From positions 1 to 64,000 of the forward strand of contig LBNX01000001.1 in NCBI GenBank assembly GCA_000989185.1: DNA of 64,000 bases, in the 5' to 3' direction. The notes beneath the pieces were generated by a model, which was given only the letters and a program-made list of their open reading frames with translations, had not been told where the DNA came from and ran no database searches. Numbering within the stretch: position 1 is the stretch's first letter; each line of letters starts with the position of its first letter. The position numbers and the translations under genes were made by a program. Source of the DNA: a candidate division TM6 bacterium GW2011_GWF2_28_16 (GTDB taxonomy: Bacteria; Babelota; Babeliae; Babelales; UASB340). This document shows, in pieces, positions 43,640 through 52,925 of this stretch.

Positions 43640-45757
43640 GTGAATATAAATAATTTAAAACATATAAGTATTTTGTCTTTATTTGTTATATTGAGTTTTT
43701 CTGGATGTAATACTTTAAAAAGTTCGAAAGAGATTGTTGATATGCAAAATTTTAGTAAAATTATCGAAGGAAAATATAATAATATAAGCGAAGCTTTAAA
43801 ATTATTTCCTGTGTCTACACAAGATGTTGAGAATAGGGTTAAATTTTTAAAAGAAATAGTAAATTCTGGTATTAAAGAACTTTTAAATATAGATAAAAAT
43901 CTAAGAACATTTGAAAATACTGTAAAAGCTCTAGATAACTTAGAGTTTAAATATTCTTCTGCAAGCCATGCAATTGCTACTTTTGAACTTGTATGTCCAG
44001 ATAATGAATTACGTGAAGCTTGTCACGAAGCAACTTTAGAATTGGATAAATTTGCTATAGATACTTTTTTAAACCGTGAAATTTATAAGGCATTTAAAGA
44101 TTATTTTGATTTGAATTTTAAAAAAGAAGATCTTGATAGTGAACAAAAATATTATGTTCAAGAATCTTTAAGTGATTACAAGCGAGCTGGGTTTGATTTA
44201 CCAGATAATGAATTTGAAAAAATAAAACAAATAAAAAAAGAAATTTCACAAAAAGTTTTAGAGTTTGAAAAAAATATAAATACAGATAATAGTTTTATCG
44301 AAGTTGATGAAAGCGATTTGGCAGGTGTAGATAAAGATTTTGTTGCCTCTTTAACCAAAAGTGATTCTGGAAAATATATTTTAAAATGCGATTATCCAAC
44401 ATATGCAAATGTTATGCAATATTGCACAAATGCAAATACCAGAAAAAATTTATATTTTTGTTTTAATAATAGAGCTTATCCAAAAAATATAGATAATTTA
44501 AATTTTGTAATAAATAAAAGAGAAGAACTTGCAAATATTTTGGGGTTTGAAAGCTTTGCTAGTTTAGATCTTGATGATCAAATGGTCAAAAATGTAAATA
44601 GAGCTAAAAAATTTTTACATGATTTAGTTGCTAAAACTGTAATTAAAATGAATAAAGAATTTGAAATATTATTACAAGATTTACCTGAAGGTGTAGAGCT
44701 TGATAAAGATGGCAAAATTAATTCATGGGATTATAAATTTGCATTAGAAAGTTACAAAAAAAAGCATTTTGATATAGATGAACAAAAAATAGCAGAGTAT
44801 TTTCCTGTACAAAATACGGTTAATAAAATTTTTGAAATTTATCAACAATTTTTATCTTTAAAGTTTGAATTGGTTAATATTGATAATGCTTGGAATAAAG
44901 ATGTTATTGCTATAAAAATTTATGAAAAAAATGATAATAAACTTAGAGGGTATTTATTTTTAGATTTATACCCTAGAGAGAATAAATATTCACATGCATG
45001 TATGTGCGATATAGTATTGCCGGCAAAATATAAAAATGATGAAAATTTAGCTGTAATAATGGTTATTGCAAATTTTCCAAAGGCAACAAAAGATAAACCA
45101 GCATTATTAAAGCATAGAGATGTAGAAACATTTTTTCATGAGTTTGGACATGCAATGCATGGCTTTTTGGGTAAAACTCAAATGCATGGCTTTGCAGGAA
45201 CAAATACAAAAACAGACTTTGTGGAATTACCATCGCAAATGTTTGAAGAGTGGATGTGGGATAAAAATATGCTAAAATTGGCCACAGCACATTATCAAAC
45301 AGGTCAGCCATTACCAGAAGAAATTATTAATAAAAAAATAGAACTTAAAAATTTTGATTCTGGATATTTTGTAACACGACAAGTTGTTTTATCTTTGCTT
45401 TCGCTTGAATGCTTTGTTGAGGGTAAAGATAAAAATATAGATAAATTAAATAAAGATTTATTTGAAAAATATATAACTAAAATAAAATTTGAACCGGATG
45501 CACATTTTTGGGCGGCATTTGGGCATTTAATGGGATATGCAGCAAAATATTATGGTTATATGTGGTCAAAGGTATTTGCTATAGATTTATTTTATAAAAT
45601 TAAAGAATCTGGACTTTTAAATGCTCAAGAGGGTGAACGCATAGTAAATTTAGTTTTGGGCCGTGGTGGTAGTAAAGATCCTGATATTTTATTAAAAGAT
45701 TATTTGGGTAGAGAGCCTAATCAAGATGCATTTTTAAAAGATTTGGGAATAAAATAA
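43640..45757 (+). CDS. M3-family oligopeptidase with a lipoprotein-like signal
   Basis: A 705-residue zinc peptidase of the thimet/oligopeptidase A/Dcp type. The site is HEFGH (H500, E501, H504, in ETFFHEFGHAMHG) with the third ligand E529 in FVELPSQMFEEW. The substrate-loop region FDSGYFVTRQ and the C-terminal HLMGYAAKYYGYMWSK are typical. The start is GTG at 43640 after CAGGAG. Unusually, the N-terminus is a signal sequence ending in FSGC (Cys23), a near-lipobox. It may therefore work in the periplasm or at the surface, where most relatives are cytosolic. Confidence 0.9.
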   Translation: MNINNLKHISILSLFVILSFSGCNTLKSSKEIVDMQNFSKIIEGKYNNISEALKLFPVSTQDVENRVKFLKEIVNSGIKELLNIDKNLRTFENTVKALDNLEFKYSSASHAIATFELVCPDNELREACHEATLELDKFAIDTFLNREIYKAFKDYFDLNFKKEDLDSEQKYYVQESLSDYKRAGFDLPDNEFEKIKQIKKEISQKVLEFEKNINTDNSFIEVDESDLAGVDKDFVASLTKSDSGKYILKCDYPTYANVMQYCTNANTRKNLYFCFNNRAYPKNIDNLNFVINKREELANILGFESFASLDLDDQMVKNVNRAKKFLHDLVAKTVIKMNKEFEILLQDLPEGVELDKDGKINSWDYKFALESYKKKHFDIDEQKIAEYFPVQNTVNKIFEIYQQFLSLKFELVNIDNAWNKDVIAIKIYEKNDNKLRGYLFLDLYPRENKYSHACMCDIVLPAKYKNDENLAVIMVIANFPKATKDKPALLKHRDVETFFHEFGHAMHGFLGKTQMHGFAGTNTKTDFVELPSQMFEEWMWDKNMLKLATAHYQTGQPLPEEIINKKIELKNFDSGYFVTRQVVLSLLSLECFVEGKDKNIDKLNKDLFEKYITKIKFEPDAHFWAAFGHLMGYAAKYYGYMWSKVFAIDLFYKIKESGLLNAQEGERIVNLVLGRGGSKDPDILLKDYLGREPNQDAFLKDLGIK

Positions 45758-45761
45758 AAAC

Positions 45762-45813
45762 AAAATACCCCGTTCTTACTGAGTTTAGTCTAAGTGCTGG
45801 AACGGGGTATTTT
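45762..45813. terminator. Bidirectional terminator between convergent genes
   Basis: A perfect 14-bp stem (arms 45762-45775 and 45800-45813) has a 24-base loop. A/T runs at both feet serve the M3 peptidase gene and the convergent ubiquitin-ligase gene. Confidence 0.8.
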
Positions 45814-45818
45814 ATTTA

Positions 45819-48800
45819 CTAAAATTGATTGTCTTGATCTAATTTTTCTAAAATAGTTTTAATGTTGTTTTTTGTTACTTTATCTTTAATTCCAGTTATT
45901 TCTAGGCTCTTATTAATTCTATAATTTAGCCAATTTTCAGTTTCTTTTAGCGCCTTTTCCTTTGCTTTATCGTAATAATATTTATTTTTTTCATTATCTG
46001 TTTTGCCTGGTGGGTATAATGGGCATAAACCTCGAGATTCACCAAAATGCGTATACTCTTCATCAATTAATTCACCACAATGGTAACATGTAAATTTATC
46101 ACATTTTTCACATTTAACATGATTACAGTTTTCAAATTTTACTAATTTTGTTCCACAATATGAACATTTTCTTATTAAAAATTCATCCATAGCTAAAGCA
46201 AAAAAGTTGTTAATATTATCTATTCTATCATATTTAGCTTCTAAACATGTTTTATCAGGATGAATTTTTTCTCGACATTTTGTGCAAGAAGTGTTGCCAC
46301 ATTTTGGACAACTATATTCATTAACTTGACCTAAATTTTTTATTACAGCGCCATATTTACAAAATGGACAGCTATAAAAATTTGGATCTTTTTTAAATAA
46401 TTCTAATGCTCTTAGTTCATCAAACTCTTCATATTTTTCTTTTGATAAAACTTTTTTTAAAACATCATCTGGTATAACATCAGCTTTAAGCTTATGAGCG
46501 CATTTTAATTTTGATGCTCCGCCTGTATTAAAAAATTCTTCTACTAACTTTTTAACACATTCACTGCAATAAGCATGTCCTTTTGTGCATAAGTATCTAT
46601 CATTTTCTTGTGTATCATCATAACAAATAGTACAAGTATTTAATTTTTCTAAAAGTTCTATAGTTTGATTTTTTACATTTTCATCTGAATCATTTATTAA
46701 GATATCATAAATTTGTCTTGCTATATTATAATATTGAGGGTTTTCTGTTAACTCATCTATTTTATTTAAAAGATTAATTTTATTTTCTGAATTACCTGTA
46801 TTTTTTAAGTAATTTATTATTGAGTTAAATAATTTTTGTGCTGCAGTTTGAACATCTATATTATCATTTTGTATTTTTGCAATAGCTGCTAGAATTGCGT
46901 GCCCAAAGGCTTGATTTTTTTTAATTAATGCTTTAAATAAATATAAAGCTTCAATGTTAAAGTCTATCACATCGCTTTTTATTGCTTCTACAGCAGCTTG
47001 GGTTGCTTGTTCGAAGTATTGGCCCTTTTTAACTAATTCTTGCAATAATTCTAACGCTAACATATGGATAAATTCATTGTTGCTTTTTATCATATCAACC
47101 GATGCTGTAATAGCTTGTTCAAATGCTTGACTATTTTTTACTAGTAATATAAATAATTCTAATGCTGAAATTTGGATGGATTCGTCATCGCTTTTTATTA
47201 TTTCTAAAGCTATTTGAGTGGCTTGTTCAAAGGCCTGTTTTTTTTTAAATAATGCTTCAAATAAATTTAATGAGAACGTTCTAATTTGCCAATCATCGTT
47301 TTTCATTTCTGAAACAGCTATTTGAGTTGCTGTTTCAAAAGCTTGGCCGTTTTCAACTAAAGATATTAATTTTGGTATTAATGCTGCAAATAAATATAAT
47401 GATTTAGTTTTTATTTCCAAATTTTCGTTTTTAATTCCTTCAACAGCTAGTTGGGCTGCCTGTTCAATAGCTTTATCTCCTTCTACTAGTATTTGAAATA
47501 GTTCAATAGCTGAAGTATACATAAAGGTAAGGTTGATTCTAATTGCTTGATTTATTGCGTCAATAGCTGCTTTAGTCGCTTGTTCAAATGCTTGCTCATA
47601 TTTTACTAGTAATTTAAATAGTTCTAGAGAAAAATTCTGAATATTGTAAATTTTGTTTTGCATTAATTCAACGGCTAATGTAGTTGCTTGCTCAAATGCT
47701 TGATCTTTTTTAAATAAGGCATCAAATAGATCTAATGATAAATTTCGAATGTTATAATTAATACTTTTGATTCCTTCACTAGCTATTTGAATTGCTATTT
47801 CAAAAGCTTGGCCGTTTTCAACTAATACGATTAATTTTGATGATAATGATTTAAATAATTGGTTTGATTCATAAAGTAGCTTACTATTTTCTGATGACTC
47901 GATAGCAGCCTGAGCTGCTTGCTCAAATGCTTGACCTTTTTTAAATAAGGCATCAAATAAATCTACTGATAAATTTCGAATATTTTTATTTTCGCTTTTT
48001 ATTCCTTCACTAGCTATTTGAGTTGCTTGATCAAAAGCTTGGCCGTTTTCAACTAATGTTATTAATTTTGATGTTGCTGATTCAAATAATTTTTGTGCTG
48101 TATATTCAATTTCCCATCTATTAATTTTCATTGCTTCAATAGCAGCTTGGGCTGCTTGATAATATGCTTGATTATTTTCAATAAGTGTTTGAAATAAATT
48201 TAGCACTGAAAATTGATGATTTAAATTATTACTTTTTATTAATTTAGAGGCTGCTTGAATTGCTTGATCAAAAGCTCGACCATTTTTAAATAATGTTTTA
48301 AATAATTCCAATGATCCATGTCGAATATCAGGTTCATTGTTTTTCATTGTTTCAATAGCTATTTGAGTTGCTTGCTCAAATGCTTGATCTTTTTTAAATA
48401 AGGCGTTAAATAAAGCTAATGATGAATTTATAATGTTCCAACTATCGATTCTCATTCCTTCAACAGCAACTTGAATAGCCAGCTCATATTCTTGCTCTTT
48501 TCCAACCAAAGTCGTTAATTGTGATACTAGTAAAAAAAATAAATTTATTGCTGAATCCTTAATTTTCCAATTATCACTTTTTATTGCTTCAATTACTAAC
48601 TTTATGGCTATTTCAAAATCTTGATCTTTTCTAATCAAATTCCTTAATTTTGGTAATAATGTTAGAAATAATTTTTGTGTTGAATTTCGAATCTCTTTAT
48701 CATCACTATTTATTCCATTTATTACAGTTTGAGCTGCTATTTCAATTGCTTGATCTTTTTTTATTAATATAGTTATTTTTTTTAAAATCTCGAAATATAG

Positions 48801-49166
48801 TTTCTTTGCAGTATTTTTAATTTCATTGTCATTGCATTTAGTTGCAGTTGATGCTGCATATGTTATTCTATCAAGTGCTTTATTCTCTTTAAGAATTGTT
48901 TTTGATACAGATAACAATGTTTTAAGATTGTCTTTGGCTAAATCTTTAATTTTGACATCAATATCATCATTATTTATTTCATCAACAAGTTTGTTTATAT
49001 TTTGTTCAAAGCCTGAACTCTTTTTAATAATATTCTTTAATTCTGATACTGGCAGAGATTTATATACAGGTCTCTCCATACTATATATTTTTGTTATTGA
49101 AATTAAAAGTAAAAATAATAGTAAAAATTTAGTTATTTTATTTTGAAATTTTAACAAATTTGACAT
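45819..49166 (-). CDS. Secreted helical-repeat protein with RING-IBR-RING (RBR) E3 ubiquitin ligase domain
   Basis: A 1115-residue protein with a Sec-type signal peptide (about 10-29). Residues about 40-830 are roughly 18 helical repeats of 38-45 residues (pattern FKKDQAFEQATQIAIE, then SLELFKTL), resembling HEAT/ARM solenoids. The C-terminal RBR is complete: RING1 (C845, C848, C860, H864, C867, C870), IBR (C933, C936, C953, C956, C961, C964, H969, C974) and RING2 (C1001, C1004, C1019, C1022, C1027, C1030). Cys1014 in ENCNHVKC sits at the catalytic position of parkin and HHARI. Bacteria have no ubiquitin, so it most likely modifies host proteins. The solenoid may select targets. Confidence 0.9.
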   Translation of the reverse strand: MSNLLKFQNKITKFLLLFLLLISITKIYSMERPVYKSLPVSELKNIIKKSSGFEQNINKLVDEINNDDIDVKIKDLAKDNLKTLLSVSKTILKENKALDRITYAASTATKCNDNEIKNTAKKLYFEILKKITILIKKDQAIEIAAQTVINGINSDDKEIRNSTQKLFLTLLPKLRNLIRKDQDFEIAIKLVIEAIKSDNWKIKDSAINLFFLLVSQLTTLVGKEQEYELAIQVAVEGMRIDSWNIINSSLALFNALFKKDQAFEQATQIAIETMKNNEPDIRHGSLELFKTLFKNGRAFDQAIQAASKLIKSNNLNHQFSVLNLFQTLIENNQAYYQAAQAAIEAMKINRWEIEYTAQKLFESATSKLITLVENGQAFDQATQIASEGIKSENKNIRNLSVDLFDALFKKGQAFEQAAQAAIESSENSKLLYESNQLFKSLSSKLIVLVENGQAFEIAIQIASEGIKSINYNIRNLSLDLFDALFKKDQAFEQATTLAVELMQNKIYNIQNFSLELFKLLVKYEQAFEQATKAAIDAINQAIRINLTFMYTSAIELFQILVEGDKAIEQAAQLAVEGIKNENLEIKTKSLYLFAALIPKLISLVENGQAFETATQIAVSEMKNDDWQIRTFSLNLFEALFKKKQAFEQATQIALEIIKSDDESIQISALELFILLVKNSQAFEQAITASVDMIKSNNEFIHMLALELLQELVKKGQYFEQATQAAVEAIKSDVIDFNIEALYLFKALIKKNQAFGHAILAAIAKIQNDNIDVQTAAQKLFNSIINYLKNTGNSENKINLLNKIDELTENPQYYNIARQIYDILINDSDENVKNQTIELLEKLNTCTICYDDTQENDRYLCTKGHAYCSECVKKLVEEFFNTGGASKLKCAHKLKADVIPDDVLKKVLSKEKYEEFDELRALELFKKDPNFYSCPFCKYGAVIKNLGQVNEYSCPKCGNTSCTKCREKIHPDKTCLEAKYDRIDNINNFFALAMDEFLIRKCSYCGTKLVKFENCNHVKCEKCDKFTCYHCGELIDEEYTHFGESRGLCPLYPPGKTDNEKNKYYYDKAKEKALKETENWLNYRINKSLEITGIKDKVTKNNIKTILEKLDQDNQF

Positions 49167-49213
49167 ATAAATCCCTTAGCTTTTGGGTCTTTAAATACAA
49201 AAATATTTATAAT

Positions 49214-49247
49214 AAAAAAGAACTCATGAAATTAATCATGAGTTCTT
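49214..49247 (-). terminator. Intrinsic terminator (minus strand) of the Cys-rich lipoprotein gene
   Basis: A perfect 12-bp stem (49218-49229 / 49236-49247) with a 6-base loop, followed on the minus strand by a run of T. Confidence 0.85.
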
Positions 49248-49259
49248 AGTGCTATTTTG

Positions 49260-49454
49260 TTATTTGCATTTGCACTTTTTGCAGCCACATTTTGGGCATT
49301 TTTTTGTGGAACATTTTTTCATAGTAAGCTCCTTTGAATTATTGTTATTAATATTATTAGATTCTTCGCCTCTTTCCCAACAGCCAGATAAAATTAATAT
49401 TGTTAAAACTGGAGGGCCAAGAAGGATAGAGTGTATTTTTCTTGGACTTAGCAT
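49260..49454 (-). CDS. Tiny lipoprotein with a Cys-rich, metallothionein-like tail
   Basis: A 64-residue protein with AAGGGG before its ATG and a canonical lipobox LSGC (Cys25). An Asn-rich linker follows, then a tail with six Cys in its last 17 residues (C48, C53, C56, C58, C61, C63) between Lys, which probably binds metal. The tail has a second in-frame ATG (Met45, 49322) with a perfect AAAGGAG six bases before it. A free 20-residue peptide, MKKCSTKKCPKCGCKKCKCK, could therefore also be made. It has its own terminator. The function is unknown. Confidence 0.65.
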   Translation of the reverse strand: MLSPRKIHSILLGPPVLTILILSGCWERGEESNNINNNNSKELTMKKCSTKKCPKCGCKKCKCK

Positions 49455-49470
49455 TTAATCCCCTTTTTAT

Positions 49471-50313
49471 TTAATTATTTAATTCGTTAATATGTTTTTG
49501 TAAGAATTCTAGCTCGTAACTAACTTTTTGAACTTTTGCATTTTTATTAGTAGCTAATATTTTTTGTTCAGAAATTTTTGTATCGAGTAGTTTAATTTTT
49601 GCGTTATAATTTTCTATTTTTGATAAATTTATTTTAACTTTTTCTTTTATATTTTTTATTTTACTATTTATAGTATTGTTTTCGTAATTATTTTTGCCTG
49701 TAATTTTTTGTAAATCTACAAGTTTATTATTTATATTTTTTAGTGCAATTTTAATATTATTATTAAGTTCTTGTTCTATGTCATTTAAAAGTAAATAATT
49801 TTTTTCTCTTAAAGCCGTTAGGCGTTTATTGCGTAGTTCTTTTATGTTTAATATTAAATGGTCAGGAATAATAACTTCGGGTTTTGTTGTAGAATTTGTC
49901 CAATTTAATCTGTTAATTATTTGTAGATATTTGTTTTGGTGAATTGCTTTATTTATATAGCTTTTATATTCGTTTATTTTTATATATATTAGCTTGAGCT
50001 TTAGGGTGTCTTGTTCCTTTGATAAAGTATTTATAGCATGTTGTATTTCTTTTACATTTTCATTTAAAGCTTCTTTTTTTAAATATAAAGAATAAGTATT
50101 ATTATTTATATTATCTAATTTTGTTTGTAGCTTTTTAAGCTTAGCATCTAATAAAGATATATTTTGTTTTATTACATTCTGTTGAATGTTTTTTTGATTA
50201 TTTGTATCTCTTTTGCTGGTTAATAAATTTGAGTTTTCTGTTAAACATGGTTTATGTAAAGATATAAAAAATAAAATTAAAATAAAATATTTTATTAAAT
50301 TATTAATAACCAT
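49471..50313 (-). CDS. Secreted coiled-coil protein, unknown
   Basis: A 280-residue protein with a signal peptide (about 8-25) and long Asn/Lys-rich coiled-coil helices (about 40-125 and 155-275). A short Pro-containing break (KPEVIIPDH) lies near 143-152. There is no recognised domain; it could resemble periplasmic OmpH/Skp-like or tether proteins but no motif proves it. The ribosome site AAGGGG is strong. Confidence 0.65.
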   Translation of the reverse strand: MVINNLIKYFILILFFISLHKPCLTENSNLLTSKRDTNNQKNIQQNVIKQNISLLDAKLKKLQTKLDNINNNTYSLYLKKEALNENVKEIQHAINTLSKEQDTLKLKLIYIKINEYKSYINKAIHQNKYLQIINRLNWTNSTTKPEVIIPDHLILNIKELRNKRLTALREKNYLLLNDIEQELNNNIKIALKNINNKLVDLQKITGKNNYENNTINSKIKNIKEKVKINLSKIENYNAKIKLLDTKISEQKILATNKNAKVQKVSYELEFLQKHINELNN

Positions 50314-50433
50314 TAATTCCCCTTTTTTTCAAAATTATTATGGTATTTATAATTTATGTTACAAATATTTATTTTTATTAGTCAAGATATTGGGGAAAAC
50401 TAGTAGGGCCGGGTGATTTTGAATGTATAAAAA

Positions 50434-50461
50434 GAGATCCCGGGTCTGGGCCCGGGATGAC
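50434..50461. repeat. Palindromic element copy 3 (downstream of dnaK)
   Basis: Stem ATCCCGGG (50437-50444) / CCCGGGAT (50451-50458), perfectly paired. On the minus strand it is followed by CTC and five T, so it could also act as the dnaK terminator. It is homologous to the copies at 23842 and 26535. Confidence 0.85.
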
Positions 50462-50465
50462 TAGT

Positions 50466-52379
50466 TTAAATATCTATTGGCCCATTATTTCCAGAATTAC
50501 TATTGTTGTTATTATTATCTGTATTATTTTGGTCATTTGAGTCATTTTGACTATTTTGAGAAGAATTATTTTGTTGTTCTTTATAAAGTATTTCGGCTAT
50601 TTTATGTGAGGCTGTAAGCAAATCATTGGTTGCTTTTTGTAAAGCCTCTGCATCATTGTCATTTTCTTTTAAGATCTTTTTTGCTTCTTCTAGAGCTGTC
50701 TCTACTTTTTGTACTTCGTCTGCTGGTAATTTTTCTTTATTTTCTCTTATAGTTTTTTCTATAGAAAGTATCATGTTATCTAAACTATTTCGTTTTTCTA
50801 TGACATCTTTTTGTTTTTTATCTTCTGCTTCATGTTGTTTTGCTTGTTTGACTAAATTCTCTACTTCTTCTTTTGAAAGACCAGAAGAATTTGTAATTGT
50901 TATATGTTGTTCTTTACCTGTGCCTTTATCTTTTGCCAAGACATTTACTATGCCATTGGCATCGATATCAAATGTAACTTCTATTTGAGGTATACCTCTT
51001 GGGGCTGCTGGAATTCCATCAAGTCTAAAACGACCTAAAGTTTTATTATCTTTTGCAAATTCACGTTCACCTTGGACAATATGTATATCGACTGCAGTTT
51101 GATTATCTTCTGCTGTAGAAAATACTTGAGATTTTTTTGTTGGTATTGTTGTATTTCTGTCTATTAACTTTGTTGCAACTCCACCCATTGTTTCGATACC
51201 AAGTGAAAGTGGGGTGACATCTAATAATAATACGTCTGTAACATCTCCGGCTAATACACCACCTTGTATTGCAGCACCAATAGAAACAACTTCATCTGGA
51301 TTTACAGATTTGTTTGGTTCTTTGCCAAAAAAGTTTTTAACAAGTTCAACGACTTTTGGAATTCTTGTTGATCCACCAACTAATACAACTTCATCTATTT
51401 TATTTTTATCTATTTGCGCATCTTTTATAGCTTTTTCACAAGGGATAAATAATCTTTTAAATATATCTTCGCAAATGTTTTCTAATTTTGCTCTTGTAAG
51501 TTTTAACACTAAATGCTTTGGCCCTGTGGCATCTGCTGTTATATAAGGCAAATTGATTTCTGTTTCTGTTGTGGCAGAAAGTTCAATTTTTGCTTTTTCA
51601 GCAGCTTCTTTTAAACGCTGTAAAGCCATTTTGTCTTTGGTAAGATCTATGCCATTTTCTTTTTTAAATTCTTGAACTAAATAGTCTATTAATTTTGCAT
51701 CAATATTGTCGCCGCCTAATAGAGTATCCCCATTTGTTGATTTAACTTCTACTACACCATCGCCAACTTCTAATATAGAAATATCAAATGTACCACCACC
51801 AAAGTCAAAAACTGCTATAGTTTCGTTCTTTTTTTTATCCATGCCATAAGCAAGTGCAGCTGCTGTAGGCTCGTTTATAATTCTTTTTACATTTAAACCA
51901 GCAATTACGCCAGCGTCTTTTGTAGCCTGTCTTTGAGCATCGTTAAAATAAGCCGGAACGGTTATTACTGCATCTGTTACAGCTTCGCCAATATAATCTT
52001 GTGCGGCTTGTTTTAATTTTTGTAATATGGCTGCAGAAATTTCTTGAGGGGTTAATTGTTTTCCTTGAACTTCTATTACGACATCATCATTTTTGCCTGA
52101 TGCTAGTTTGTATGGAGCTAAAGAAGTTTCTTCTTTAGTTAAACTTGAAAATTTTCTACCAATATATCTTTTTGCAGAAAATATTGTGTTTTCTGGATTG
52201 GTAACAGCCTGTCTTTTTGCGACAGAACCTACCAAACGTTGGTTATCTTTTGTGTATGCTACAATAGAAGGGGTTGTGTTGTTACCTTCTTGGTTTGGAA
52301 TAACTTTTGCAGTTCCACCTTCCATAAAAGAAACTACAGAGTTTGTTGTTCCAAGGTCTATACCTATAATTTTTGCCAT
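50466..52379 (-). CDS. dnaK: Chaperone DnaK (Hsp70)
   Basis: An ATP-dependent chaperone, 637 residues. It begins [12 protein letters not shown] and has the Hsp70 signatures IFDxGGGTFD-type ([17 protein letters not shown]) and [10 protein letters not shown], the linker [12 protein letters not shown], and an Asn/Ser/Gln-rich C-terminal tail. It stands alone: no grpE or dnaJ adjoins it. A TTGACA-N17-TAAGAT promoter and an HspR-like operator candidate lie 170-240 bases upstream, leaving a long leader that contains a hairpin at 52472-52510. Confidence 0.98.
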   Translation of the reverse strand: MAKIIGIDLGTTNSVVSFMEGGTAKVIPNQEGNNTTPSIVAYTKDNQRLVGSVAKRQAVTNPENTIFSAKRYIGRKFSSLTKEETSLAPYKLASGKNDDVVIEVQGKQLTPQEISAAILQKLKQAAQDYIGEAVTDAVITVPAYFNDAQRQATKDAGVIAGLNVKRIINEPTAAALAYGMDKKKNETIAVFDFGGGTFDISILEVGDGVVEVKSTNGDTLLGGDNIDAKLIDYLVQEFKKENGIDLTKDKMALQRLKEAAEKAKIELSATTETEINLPYITADATGPKHLVLKLTRAKLENICEDIFKRLFIPCEKAIKDAQIDKNKIDEVVLVGGSTRIPKVVELVKNFFGKEPNKSVNPDEVVSIGAAIQGGVLAGDVTDVLLLDVTPLSLGIETMGGVATKLIDRNTTIPTKKSQVFSTAEDNQTAVDIHIVQGEREFAKDNKTLGRFRLDGIPAAPRGIPQIEVTFDIDANGIVNVLAKDKGTGKEQHITITNSSGLSKEEVENLVKQAKQHEAEDKKQKDVIEKRNSLDNMILSIEKTIRENKEKLPADEVQKVETALEEAKKILKENDNDAEALQKATNDLLTASHKIAEILYKEQQNNSSQNSQNDSNDQNNTDNNNNNSNSGNNGPIDI

Positions 52380-52549
52380 TTTTTATCCTTTTATTTTAAA
52401 AAAATTGAATTTTTAAACTAAAACTTTTTTTACATATTTTTAAACTGGAATTTCAACTTGAAAACCGCCATATATTTTTTGCTTAATTATCAAAAACAGA
52501 GCAAAAATATCAATTTAAAGGGCAAGTTTTGCGGCTAAAATCTGAGAAT

Positions 52550-52578
52550 ATCTTAGTGGGTTGATGTAGATTTGTCAA
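52550..52578 (-). promoter_or_regulatory. dnaK promoter
   Basis: On the minus strand a consensus TTGACA (52578-52573), a 17-base spacer and TAAGAT (52555-52550). Transcription would start near 52543, giving a leader of about 165 bases. Confidence 0.6.
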
Positions 52579-52594
52579 GAGATTTGTTTAAAAA

Positions 52595-52615
52595 TCTTAG
52601 TATATAAGACTCAGG
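52595..52615 (-). promoter_or_regulatory. Candidate HspR operator (HAIR-like inverted repeat)
   Basis: On the minus strand CCTGAGT-N7-ACTAAGA, against the HAIR consensus CTTGAGT-N7-ACTCAAG. The first half matches 6 of 7 and the second 4 of 7, with the correct spacer. It lies 16 bases upstream of the dnaK -35, and an HspR-like gene is in the window. The degenerate second half keeps confidence moderate. Confidence 0.45.
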
Positions 52616-52810
52616 TATATATTGAAGAAATTTTCTAAATTTTATATGTAAGTTAATATTTAAATACTTTATTATTGTTATGCTTGTGTCGTATAATATA
52701 GCAGTTTAGTTGTTTTGTTTTTATTTTAGCTGCTTTTTATTGTTTTTATACGTGTATTTAAGTTTGAATTTAATGATATTTTATGAATTTTTTTTGAAAA
52801 TCGCGATTTT

Positions 52811-52925
52811 GCACTCCGTCCCAAGTATCTTCTGTTTTTAACAAAGGAGCACGGGACGATTGCTTGATAGAATAAAAGAAGGGTGTTAGTGAAAGAGCAA
52901 AGGACAGAAGAACGTGGGACTACGT
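52811..52925. ncRNA. Candidate structured RNA of unknown class
   Basis: About 44% G+C by my count, against about 15% in the following 400 bases. GTCCCA (52818-52823) pairs with TGGGAC (52915-52920). After small internal loops CTTCTGT (52829-52835) pairs with ACAGAAG (52904-52910), and inside, TTGCT (52860-52864) pairs with AGCAA (52896-52900). I tried SRP RNA, RNase P and tmRNA signatures without a match. The strand is unknown. Confidence 0.45.

Noticed and set aside
52811..52925. Assignment of the RNA candidate as SRP, RNase P, tmRNA or 6S RNA
   Set aside because: I found no GGAA-loop SRP core, no RNase P P4 sequence and no tag reading frame. A 6S-like hairpin cannot be excluded but is not supported enough to name.
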